This document shows positions 14,501 through 21,222 of a DNA stretch of 38,981 nucleotides, piece after piece; the stretch's first letter is position 1; each line of letters begins with the position of its first letter. The notes under the pieces are model-generated. The model did no database searches and was not told the DNA's origin. It saw only the letters and a program-made list of their open reading frames with translations. The DNA is from Planctomycetota bacterium (GTDB lineage: Bacteria; Planctomycetota; UBA1135; UBA2386), in the NCBI GenBank assembly GCA_016794035.1, contig JAEUHS010000025.1:1-38981 (forward strand), written 5' to 3'. Both the position numbers and the translations under genes were made by a program.

Positions 14501-16897
14501 ATGCCATCCACGATGCTGATCCGCCTCTGCGCCGCCGCTCTGTACTGTTCGTTGCCGCTGGCGGCGCAGGCAGTCGAGGCGCCGCCCGCCGGCACCGATT
14601 CCCGCCCGGGCCAGTCGCTCGCTTGGGCCGAGGCCAACCGCCGCGCCGAACTGCCGCGGTGGTTGTCGCTGAAGTTCGCCGAGTTCGACACGTCGGGTCC
14701 GGCGCCGGCCGTGCCGGCGGATCTGGCCGCCGCTGCGCTCGCCGCCGGCGAACGTGGCTACTTCCTCGTGCAGATGCGCGGGCCGGTGACCGATGCGGCC
14801 AAGGCCGCGCTGGGCGATCTCGGGCTCGAGCTGCTCGACTACGTGCCGAACCACGCCTTCATGGCGCGCGCCACGAGCGCCGAGGTGGCCGCCGCCGTCA
14901 CCGCGGGCGCGGCGATCTGGTCGTCGCCGCTGCACCCGGCGTATCGCATCGACCCGGAACTGCTGCGGCCGCACACGCACGCGCGCCTGGCCGTGCTCGG
15001 CTTCCCCGGCGTCACCGCGGCCATGTTGCGCCGGCAACTCGAAGCGGCCGGCGCGACCGTCGACGAGGAGAACGACGCCGTCGACCGTCGCCTCGCGATC
15101 GTGCGGCCCGGTGCCGGCGGCGCCGCGGCGCTGGCGCGCTGCGCCGACGTGCAGTGGGTCGAGCCCGAGAGCATCGTCACCGAGCGCAACGACACGATGA
15201 CCTGGACCGTGCAGTCCGGCATCACCAACAGCCGCACGATCTGGAACCGCGGCCTGCACGGCGAAGGCCAGGTCATCGGCCACCAGGACGGCGCCATCCG
15301 CTCGACGTCGTGCTACTTCAACGACACGTCGAACCCGATCGGCCCGAACCACCGCAAGCTGGTCTACTACTCCGGCACCGGCAGCAACAACAGCCACGGC
15401 ACGCACACGGCCGGCACCGCGGCCGGCGATGCGTTCCCGATCAACGGATCGACGGCGCTGCGCGGCCTCGCCTACGCGGCGCGCCTCGCGCACAGCAACG
15501 ACTACTCGGCCAGCGTCTGGAGCGCGCGCGCGGCCTCGCACGCGGCGGCGGGCGCCCGCATGCACACGAACTCGTGGGGCAACGACAGCACCACCGCCTA
15601 CAACTCGCACTGCAACGCGATCGACGCGTTCTCCTGGGCGAACGAGGAGAACCTGGTGTTCTTCGCCGAGACCAACCTGTCGACGCTGAAGAACCCCGAG
15701 AACGCCAAGAACCTGGTCGCGGTCGGCAACGCGCAGAACGGCCTCGACGCGGTCGACAAGTGCGGCGGTGGCGTCGGGCCGACCGCCGACGGGCGCCGCA
15801 AGCCGGACCTGTTCACGCCCGGCTGCAGCATCGTCTCGGCCAGCACGGGGACGTGCGGCAGCGCGACGCTGACCGGCACCAGCATGGCGTGCCCGTCGGC
15901 GACCGCCGCCGGTGCGCTGGTCCGGCAGTACTTCATGGCCGGCTTCTATCCCTCGGGCACGGCGGTGCCGACGGACTCGTTCGCGCCGACCGGCGCGTTG
16001 GTCAAGGCCGTGCTGGTCAACACCTGCCAGGACATGACCGGCGTCCCCGGCTACCCGAGCGACAGCGAGGGCTGGGGCCACGTCGTGCTCGACGAGTCGC
16101 TGCACTTCAGCGGCGACACCGGCCGGCTCTGGGTCGTCGACGTGCGCCGCGCGAGCGGCCTGTCGACCAGCGGCGTGAAGAGCTACGCGATCGACGTGAC
16201 GTCGACGCTGCGGCCGCTCGAGGTCACGCTGGCGTTCACCGACTACGCCGGCACCGTCAACGCGAGCAACCCGGTGGTCGACGACCTCGACCTGGTCGTG
16301 TTCGACCCGAACGGCGTCCAGTACCGCGGCAACGTCTTCAGCGGCGGCTGGTCGTCGGCAGGCGGCGTCGCCGATGCGAAGAACAACGTCGAGCGCGTCG
16401 CCGTGCCGGCGCCGGTGCTCGGCACCTGGACCATCGAAGTGCGCGGCACCGCGGTGCCGGTCGGCCCCTGCGGCTTCGGCCTGTGCGCGACGGGCATGCT
16501 GGACGGCTGCTTCGCGCTGGCGTCGATCACCAACTTCGGCACCGGCAAGCCTGGCACCAACGGGGTGCCGGTGCTGAGCGGCACGAGGCCGGTGGTGCCG
16601 TCGACCTGGACGGTGACGGTGACCAACGGCCTGCCCAACTGGGTCGCCGTCGCGGTCTGGGGCTTCAGCGAGATCGCGGTCCCGTTCGACGGCGCGACGC
16701 TCTACGCCGCTCCCGACGTGCTGACGCCGATCCCGACGAACCCGTTCGGCATCGGCCAGCTGTTGGTGCCGTTGCCGCCGGATCCCTCCTACTGCGGTGT
16801 CACGACGTGGTGGCAGGCCTGGGTGCCGATGGACCCGGGCGCCGCGGGCGAGGGCTACTCCGCGTCGAATGCGTTCCGCATGACGATGGGCAACTGA
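14501..16897 (+). CDS. Secreted subtilisin-like serine protease (S8)
   Basis: A 798-residue protease taken from ATG 14501; TTG 14495 and ATG 14513 are alternatives, the last giving a compact signal peptide (MLIRLCAAALYCSLPLAAQA). A pro-region of about 200 residues precedes the S8 domain. The triad is Asp near 263 (GHQDGAI), His near 299 (NNSHGTHTAG) and Ser near 461 (LTGTSMACPSA). Next is a jelly-roll P-type domain (VTLAFTDYAGT, DLDLVVFDPNG, GTWTIEVRGTAV). The last 130 residues (from ITNFGTGKPGTNGVPVLSG, ending SNAFRMTMGN) resemble a C-terminal domain common in secreted planctomycete proteins, as I recall. Probably a secreted nutrient-scavenging or surface protease. Confidence 0.92.
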   Translation: MPSTMLIRLCAAALYCSLPLAAQAVEAPPAGTDSRPGQSLAWAEANRRAELPRWLSLKFAEFDTSGPAPAVPADLAAAALAAGERGYFLVQMRGPVTDAAKAALGDLGLELLDYVPNHAFMARATSAEVAAAVTAGAAIWSSPLHPAYRIDPELLRPHTHARLAVLGFPGVTAAMLRRQLEAAGATVDEENDAVDRRLAIVRPGAGGAAALARCADVQWVEPESIVTERNDTMTWTVQSGITNSRTIWNRGLHGEGQVIGHQDGAIRSTSCYFNDTSNPIGPNHRKLVYYSGTGSNNSHGTHTAGTAAGDAFPINGSTALRGLAYAARLAHSNDYSASVWSARAASHAAAGARMHTNSWGNDSTTAYNSHCNAIDAFSWANEENLVFFAETNLSTLKNPENAKNLVAVGNAQNGLDAVDKCGGGVGPTADGRRKPDLFTPGCSIVSASTGTCGSATLTGTSMACPSATAAGALVRQYFMAGFYPSGTAVPTDSFAPTGALVKAVLVNTCQDMTGVPGYPSDSEGWGHVVLDESLHFSGDTGRLWVVDVRRASGLSTSGVKSYAIDVTSTLRPLEVTLAFTDYAGTVNASNPVVDDLDLVVFDPNGVQYRGNVFSGGWSSAGGVADAKNNVERVAVPAPVLGTWTIEVRGTAVPVGPCGFGLCATGMLDGCFALASITNFGTGKPGTNGVPVLSGTRPVVPSTWTVTVTNGLPNWVAVAVWGFSEIAVPFDGATLYAAPDVLTPIPTNPFGIGQLLVPLPPDPSYCGVTTWWQAWVPMDPGAAGEGYSASNAFRMTMGN

Positions 16898-16908
16898 GCG
16901 CCGTCGCG

Positions 16909-16936
16909 CCGAGCCGGACCGCGCGCGCCGGCTCGG
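16909..16936 (+). terminator. Strong GC hairpin just after the subtilase gene
   Basis: Nine bases at 16909-16917 pair perfectly with 16928-16936 around a 10-base loop, 12 bases after the stop codon. No T-tract follows this first hairpin, but a second hairpin with a TTT follows at 16944. Confidence 0.45.
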
Positions 16937-16943
16937 GCACGGT

Positions 16944-16979
16944 GGACCGCGGCCCGCGAGTCCGCGGGCGTGGTCCTTT
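16944..16979 (+). terminator. Rho-independent-like terminator after the subtilase gene
   Basis: GCCCGCG at 16952-16958 pairs with CGCGGGC at 16963-16969 around AGTC. An outer GGACC (16944-16948) pairs with GGTCC (16972-16976) across a small internal loop. TTT follows at 16977-16979. It overlaps the putative -35 of the next gene. Confidence 0.5.
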
Positions 16980-17005
16980 GGTCTCGGGCGCCGCACCGCT
17001 AGGCT
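16978..17005 (+). promoter_or_regulatory. Promoter candidate for the repeat-protein gene
   Basis: TTGGTC at 16978-16983 and TAGGCT at 17000-17005 with a 16-base spacer resemble a sigma-70 promoter. The predicted start is about 24 bases before ATG 17037. Confidence 0.38.
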
Positions 17006-17036
17006 GCGGTTCCACCCATTCGACCGCGACGATCCG

Positions 17037-19550
17037 ATGAGTTCCAAGCACCGCCACGGGCTGCCGAAGAAGCGCCCCGATCTCCCCGCCAAGGTCGACA
17101 TCGACGCCGATCTGCCCGAGTTGGAGCCGCTGGAAGAGGAGCTGCCGACGCTCGAGCCGATCGAGGAGCCGGCCGTCGACGACGGTCCGGTCCGCGTCGG
17201 CCTCGAGGAGGTCGAACCGGGCTTCCACGTCACGCTGACCGTCGAGGTGCCGGCGATGGACAAGGCCGCCGTGACCGAGGCCGTGTCGGCGCCGTTGCGT
17301 CGGGCCATGGACGCGGCGGGTCTGCGCCACAAGCGGGTGCTGGTGCGCTTCACCGGTGACGCGGTCGTGGGCAGTGCGACCAAGTCGCACGTGGCCGAGC
17401 TGCTCGAGGAGCGCAGGCCGCTGCTCGGGGTCGTGCGCCGCGGCTACGGCGACGAGACCGTGTGCGAGGGACGTCTGCCGACGGTCGACGTCGCGACGCG
17501 CACCGAGGCGGGTGTGACCCACGTCGAGATCGCGACCGGCCAGACCGAGACCGAAGACCTGTCGCAGGCCATGGCGCGGCATCTGCCGGCGCTGGCCGCG
17601 TCGGCGCGCGGGCGTCGGTTCGAAGTCACGTTCCAGGGCGCGGCCCCGGACGACCAGGTCTGCGACCAGATCGAAGCCGTGCTGCGTGAGGCGGGCGCGC
17701 TGCGGGTCGCGGTGGACGGGCGCACGCTGTTCGACCGGGAGCTGACGGACCGCGTCAAGGTGGAGGTCGCGGGGACCGACGCGACGGTCCGCATCGACGC
17801 GGCCGACGACGAGGCGGCGACGCTCGCGGCCATCACGATGGTGCTGCCCGATCACGCGGCGAAGTTCGCGCGCCGCTCGGTCGCCCTGCGTGGCAGCCAG
17901 CCGCTCGGCGCCGCGGTGGTCGAGGCCTGCGTCGCGCAGTGCCGCCGGGCCGGGGCCGAACAGGTCGTGCTGCACGGCGCCGGCGACGCGGAGATCGTCT
18001 GGCCGCCGCTGCTGGAGCGGGTCGTCGGCGACGAGACGACGCTGCGGGTGCAGGCCGGTCGCCGCTCGCGCGCCGCGCTGCTGGCGGCGTTCCGCCGTGA
18101 GGCCCCCGCGCACCTCGCGGCGACGAAGGGCGAGGCGGTCGTCGTCGACTGGCCGGTCGGTTTCGCGATCGACGCCGAGATCGAGGCGTTCTGCCGCGAC
18201 GAACTCGGTGGTCTGCTGCAGCCCAGGCAGCTGGCCTGCACGATCGGCGGCGAGCGCCGCGAGCCGATGCTGCCCGACCCGGCCGGCCTCGCCGTCGACG
18301 GCGACCGCTTCACGCTGCGCCTCGACACCGAGGCCGGCAAGCCGCTCGAACTGCAGCGCGCGGTCGATCGCCGGCTGGCATCGCTCGCGGGCAAGCTGCG
18401 TGGCAAGTCGGTGCGCGTGCAGGTGACCGGCTCGGCCCCGGTGTCGCGCACGCTGTTGCGTTCGTTGTGCTCGGCGATCGAGGCGGCCGGCGCGATGCGG
18501 CTCGAGGTCGAAGACCACGGCGCGGTCGACATGCTGCTGCCGCCGCTGCTGACGATCACTCGCACCGGTGACGAGATCCACATCGCCGCCGTGGCCGGCG
18601 GGCGCGACGAGACGCAGCAGGCGCAGGCGCTGCAGCGCGAACTCGACGCCGCGTCGTTGCCGGCCGGAGCGACCGTGGTCGTGTCCCCGTCGGCCACCGC
18701 CGACCGGATCGCGGCGGCCGCCGTCGCGCGCGGCGCGGCCAGCGTCGTGATCGATGGGCCGGAGCCGGTGCGCGTGCATCCGCCCCTGTTCGGCGTGCCC
18801 GAGAAGACCGGACTCAGTCGCCGCCTGCCGGTGCAGCCGTCGGCCGACGAGGCGATGGTCGCGCGTCAGCTCGATCGCGAACTGCCGGCCCTGCTGGCCG
18901 GCCTCGGTCCGGTGATGACCGCGACGATCACGGTCGCGTGGCCCGATGCGCAGCCGACGTCGCCGCCGGTCGTGCGTCTTTGCCAGGGACTGGTGGCGAA
19001 GAAGGCCGCCAAGGTGCTGCTCGACGCGGGCAGCGGCAGCCCGGTGCAGATGCACCCGCCGCTGCCGGGTGCCGCGCCGATCACCCCGGTCGCCGTGGCC
19101 GCACCCCCCGCCGCTGCTGCCGCACCGGCGCCGGTGGTGCCCGCCGGTGACGATCCGGCGGACGTGGCCGCCGAGTTGGACGCGCAGCCGAGGGTCACGA
19201 TCCTCGGTCAGAAGGACGTGGCCGAGCCGCCGCTGGTGATGGTCGGGGTCGAGGCCGGCACCGACGGCGCCGACCTGCGCCAGGTCGAGACCGAACTGCT
19301 CGAGATGCTGCCGCGCCTCGAAGGCCGGTGCGTGCTGGTGGTGCTGCGGCGCGGGACGACGGACGTGCCGGTGCGCCGCGAGGACGCGCTGGTGTCGACG
19401 TTGCGCCGTCTGCTGGTCGGCGCCGCGGCGGCGACGCTGGTGTTCCGCGGCCTCGATGCGCGGCAGCGGCCCTACTTCCAGGTGGCGGATTCGCGGGTGC
19501 CGAGCCTCGCCGTCGGCGCGGCCATCGCCGATCCGCGGCCGCGAACCTGA
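17037..19550 (+). CDS. Large protein of about eight degenerate tandem alpha/beta repeats, function unknown
   Basis: An 837-residue protein with no signal peptide or membrane segment, so probably cytoplasmic. A basic start (KHRHGLPKKRPD) and an acidic stretch (LPELEPLEEELPTLEP) precede the repeats. From about residue 55 a unit of roughly 95-100 residues recurs some eight times. Each unit has a helix, then a hydrophobic strand after Gly/Ala (GAEQVVLHG, GAMRLEVED, GAASVVIDG, KAAKVLLDAG), then a short conserved tail VxxxPPL (EIVWPPLLE, MLLPPLLTI, VRVHPPLFG, VQMHPPLPG). An Ala/Pro-rich linker separates the last unit. I do not recognise the family. It may be a scaffold or binding protein; the promoter and upstream terminators suggest its own transcription unit. 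Confidence 0.8.
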   Translation: MSSKHRHGLPKKRPDLPAKVDIDADLPELEPLEEELPTLEPIEEPAVDDGPVRVGLEEVEPGFHVTLTVEVPAMDKAAVTEAVSAPLRRAMDAAGLRHKRVLVRFTGDAVVGSATKSHVAELLEERRPLLGVVRRGYGDETVCEGRLPTVDVATRTEAGVTHVEIATGQTETEDLSQAMARHLPALAASARGRRFEVTFQGAAPDDQVCDQIEAVLREAGALRVAVDGRTLFDRELTDRVKVEVAGTDATVRIDAADDEAATLAAITMVLPDHAAKFARRSVALRGSQPLGAAVVEACVAQCRRAGAEQVVLHGAGDAEIVWPPLLERVVGDETTLRVQAGRRSRAALLAAFRREAPAHLAATKGEAVVVDWPVGFAIDAEIEAFCRDELGGLLQPRQLACTIGGERREPMLPDPAGLAVDGDRFTLRLDTEAGKPLELQRAVDRRLASLAGKLRGKSVRVQVTGSAPVSRTLLRSLCSAIEAAGAMRLEVEDHGAVDMLLPPLLTITRTGDEIHIAAVAGGRDETQQAQALQRELDAASLPAGATVVVSPSATADRIAAAAVARGAASVVIDGPEPVRVHPPLFGVPEKTGLSRRLPVQPSADEAMVARQLDRELPALLAGLGPVMTATITVAWPDAQPTSPPVVRLCQGLVAKKAAKVLLDAGSGSPVQMHPPLPGAAPITPVAVAAPPAAAAAPAPVVPAGDDPADVAAELDAQPRVTILGQKDVAEPPLVMVGVEAGTDGADLRQVETELLEMLPRLEGRCVLVVLRRGTTDVPVRREDALVSTLRRLLVGAAAATLVFRGLDARQRPYFQVADSRVPSLAVGAAIADPRPRT

Positions 19551-19591
19551 ATCTGCGGGCGGCGGCTGCGCGAATGCCCTCCCGACCGGCC

Positions 19592-19612
19592 CGTGGCGCG
19601 GCTCGCGCCGCG
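19592..19612 (+). terminator. Nine-pair hairpin after the repeat-protein gene
   Basis: Bases 19592-19600 pair with 19604-19612 (one G-T pair) around the loop GCT, 41 bases after the stop codon. No T-tract follows, so termination is plausible but unproven. Confidence 0.4.
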
Positions 19613-19617
19613 ACGGA

Positions 19618-19633
19618 CCGGTTCCGAGACCGG
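19618..19633 (+). repeat. Small hairpin overlapping the ribosome site of the HMA gene
   Basis: CCGGT at 19618-19622 pairs with ACCGG at 19629-19633 around a 6-base loop. The 3' arm overlaps the GGAG ribosome site (19632-19635) of the gene starting at 19643, so it could modulate its translation. Confidence 0.3.
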
Positions 19634-19642
19634 AGCAAGACC

Positions 19643-19963
19643 ATGAACCGCAGCCTCTTCACGGGCCTGAGCGCCCTGTTCCTCGTCGCCTGCAGCGGCA
19701 CCGGCAAGGTCACCCAAGCCGCGCCCGTCACCGCGGCGCAGACCGACGCCGAAGCGAAGTTCGAACTCGGCCGCCCGGTTTGAGGGGGTTGTGTCGCCGC
19801 CGTGCGCGGCGCCCTCGGCAACCTCGATGGCATCGGCCGCATCGACATCAAGGCCGGGGATCCGGACTTCACGGTCCACTACGACAGCACGAAGTTCGAC
19901 CCGCCCGCGATCGCCGCGCGGCTGGTCGCCGCCGGCGAGCCCGGCGCCAAGGTGAAGCCGTAG
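19643..19963 (+). CDS. HMA-domain lipoprotein with in-frame UGA at CxxC (candidate selenoprotein)
   Basis: Read through one TGA (19781-19783, codon 47), this is a 106-residue protein. ATG 19643 has a GGAG site 7 bases upstream. The signal peptide ends in a lipobox (SALFLVACSG), so it is probably a membrane-anchored periplasmic lipoprotein. After a linker comes a heavy-metal-associated domain: the UGA residue followed by GGCVAAVRGALGNLDGIG, then FTVHYDSTKFDP and IAARLVAAGE. This matches the CxxC...V..AL...GV pattern of MerP/CopZ-like domains, with Sec replacing the first Cys (UxxC). Coding character, GC3 and domain continuity persist to TAG 19961. The three codons right after TGA (GGG GGT TGT) are atypical of this genome, as expected if RNA structure constrains them. 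A nonsense mutation is the alternative. Confidence 0.75.
19781..19816 (+). other. In-frame UGA with candidate bacterial SECIS hairpin
   Basis: After TGA 19781-19783, bases 19784-19788 (GGGGG) pair with 19812-19816. After six unpaired bases (19789-19794, ending in T), 19795-19800 (CGCCGC) pair perfectly with 19806-19811 (GCGGCG). The 5-base apical loop 19801-19805 is CGTGC, containing GU, and lies 18-22 bases after the UGA. GU in the loop, an unpaired U below the upper stem and this spacing agree with the known bacterial SECIS pattern. Folding was done by eye. Confidence 0.6.
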
Positions 19964-20008
19964 CGGTGTGACGCCGCGGCGAACCCCTCGCTGCCGCTGC
20001 CGAGCCCG

Positions 20009-20398
20009 TCACGCCGGGCTGAAGCCCTCGGGCAGCACCCGGCGCGCCTTGCGCGTCAGCCTGGCGGCCGCCACGGCATCGGCGAGCACGGACTCGAGCA
20101 CGGCGATGTAGTCGAGGTAGCGCTTGCGCCCGGCGTCGGTCAGCCGGCACAGCGTCTGCGGCCGCCGCCCGCGGTAGCCCTTGTGGATGTCGACGAGCCC
20201 CGCCTCCTGCAGCACCGTCAGGTGCCGCGACAGGTTGCCGTCGGTGAGGTTGCACAGCCCCTTCAGATCGGTGAACAGGATGCCGTCGGCGCGCGCGGCC
20301 AGCGACGTCAGGATGCCGAGCCGGGCCTTCTCGTGCAGCAGGCGGTCGAGGCCCTCGTAGGCGTAGCGGCCGTCGTCGGGTTCCTTCTTGCCGGTCAC
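20009..20398 (-). CDS. Winged-helix transcriptional regulator
   Basis: A 129-residue protein from GTG 20398, overlapping the stop of the upstream gene (GTGA). It contains a winged helix: LHEKARLGILTSLAAR, DLKGLCNLTDGNLSRHLTVLQEAGLVDIHKG with the recognition helix NLSRHLTVLQ, and a wing RGRRPQTLCRLTDAGRKR. This matches small MarR/ArsR-like regulators that lack an effector domain. It is translationally coupled to the membrane protein gene before it, so the pair probably forms one module in which the regulator controls its own operon. The ligand is unknown. Confidence 0.85.
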   Translation of the reverse strand: MTGKKEPDDGRYAYEGLDRLLHEKARLGILTSLAARADGILFTDLKGLCNLTDGNLSRHLTVLQEAGLVDIHKGYRGRRPQTLCRLTDAGRKRYLDYIAVLESVLADAVAAARLTRKARRVLPEGFSPA

Positions 20399-21015
20399 GA
20401 CCGCACCTCGACGCCGCACACGGCGCGTTCGTTCTGCCACCACAGGATCGCCGCCAGCGCCGACTGGCCGACCGCGAACGGCAGCCCCATCGCCCAGGGC
20501 TCCAGCGCGCGCTCGCCGAACCACAGGCAGCACGTGCCGCTGGCGAGGTAGAGCACGCCGACCACGGCCGCCGGCCCCGGCAGCAGCCGGTGCGCCGCGA
20601 GGTTGCCGAGGCCGAACAGCAGCTGCCACAGCCCCGGCAGCACCCAGACGAGCTGCGGCAGCCGGTCGATCACGAACCAGGTCACGATCGCGCCGACCAG
20701 CAGGCTCGGTGCGAACTGCACCGCCGCGAGGCGCGCGTGCGCGGTGCCGAGCGCCGAGTCGCTCTGCTGCACGCGCCGCAGCACGACGATGCCGGCGGCC
20801 GTGCCGCTGACGACCGCGACGCCGCACCACAGCCACAGGTAGCGCCGCGTGTCGACCATCGGATCGCCGAGCCACAGCGACTGCGCGACCGCGGCGAACA
20901 CCGCGAGCAGGCCGGACAGCGCCACCGGGACCGCGCGCAGGCTGCGCAGCCGTTCGGTCGCGGCCAGCTGCGTGCGGATGGTCGAGATCTGGTCGATGGC
21001 GTCGCGAAGTTCCAT
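20395..21015 (-). CDS. Six-pass membrane protein paired with a winged-helix regulator
   Basis: A 206-residue protein from ATG 21015 (MELRDAIDQI), preferred over an upstream in-frame ATG at 21078 because a good promoter lies between them. After a short N-terminal amphipathic helix there are about six hydrophobic segments (for example VPVALSGLLAVFAAVAQSL, LLVGAIVTWFVIDRL, VVGVLYLASGTCCLWFG and a final LPFAVGQSALAAILWW). I do not recognise a named family. Coupled membrane-protein and wHTH genes of this type are common and probably sense envelope state or export something, but that is inference. Confidence 0.78.
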   Translation of the reverse strand: MELRDAIDQISTIRTQLAATERLRSLRAVPVALSGLLAVFAAVAQSLWLGDPMVDTRRYLWLWCGVAVVSGTAAGIVVLRRVQQSDSALGTAHARLAAVQFAPSLLVGAIVTWFVIDRLPQLVWVLPGLWQLLFGLGNLAAHRLLPGPAAVVGVLYLASGTCCLWFGERALEPWAMGLPFAVGQSALAAILWWQNERAVCGVEVRS

Positions 21016-21034
21016 GGCGGTGGCTTTGCGATCG

Positions 21035-21062
21035 AAAGTAGGCGCCGACAGGGAGTCGTCAA
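21035..21062 (-). promoter_or_regulatory. Sigma-70-type promoter of the membrane-protein/regulator operon
   Basis: On the minus strand TTGACG (21062-21057) and TACTTT (21040-21035) are separated by 16 bases. Transcription would begin about 13 bases before ATG 21015. The TTGACG box is a 5/6 match to the -35 consensus. Confidence 0.48.
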
Positions 21063-21222
21063 GCGCCGACGGCAACATCGTCGGTGCCGGCGGCGCGGAC
21101 CGGTGGCGCGGTGCGTCCGGATGCCGCGTGGGGCTGCCGCAGGGTGCGCCGCGACCGGCTTACCCGGCGCTTACGCGCGAGATGCCGCCTCCGAGGTCTG
21201 ATGTGTCGACCAGTGAGGTGAC

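Noticed and set aside
13460..17383. A 1307-codon open frame on the minus strand, with similar long antisense frames at 7000-8772, 12895-14691 and 35677-38931
   Set aside because: They lie opposite well-supported genes with recognisable domains, and their translations are Arg/Ala/Pro-rich and low in complexity, as expected for antisense frames in very GC-rich DNA.
19592..19633. Possible mobile-element end or attachment site from adjacent hairpins
   Set aside because: There is no integrase or transposase, no direct repeat and no composition change; terminator and leader structures explain it better.
12895..19783. Genome-wide reassignment of UGA to tryptophan or glycine
   Set aside because: Many genes here end at TGA with four-base overlaps to the next start, and Trp is encoded by TGG throughout. 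The two in-frame cases are site-specific.
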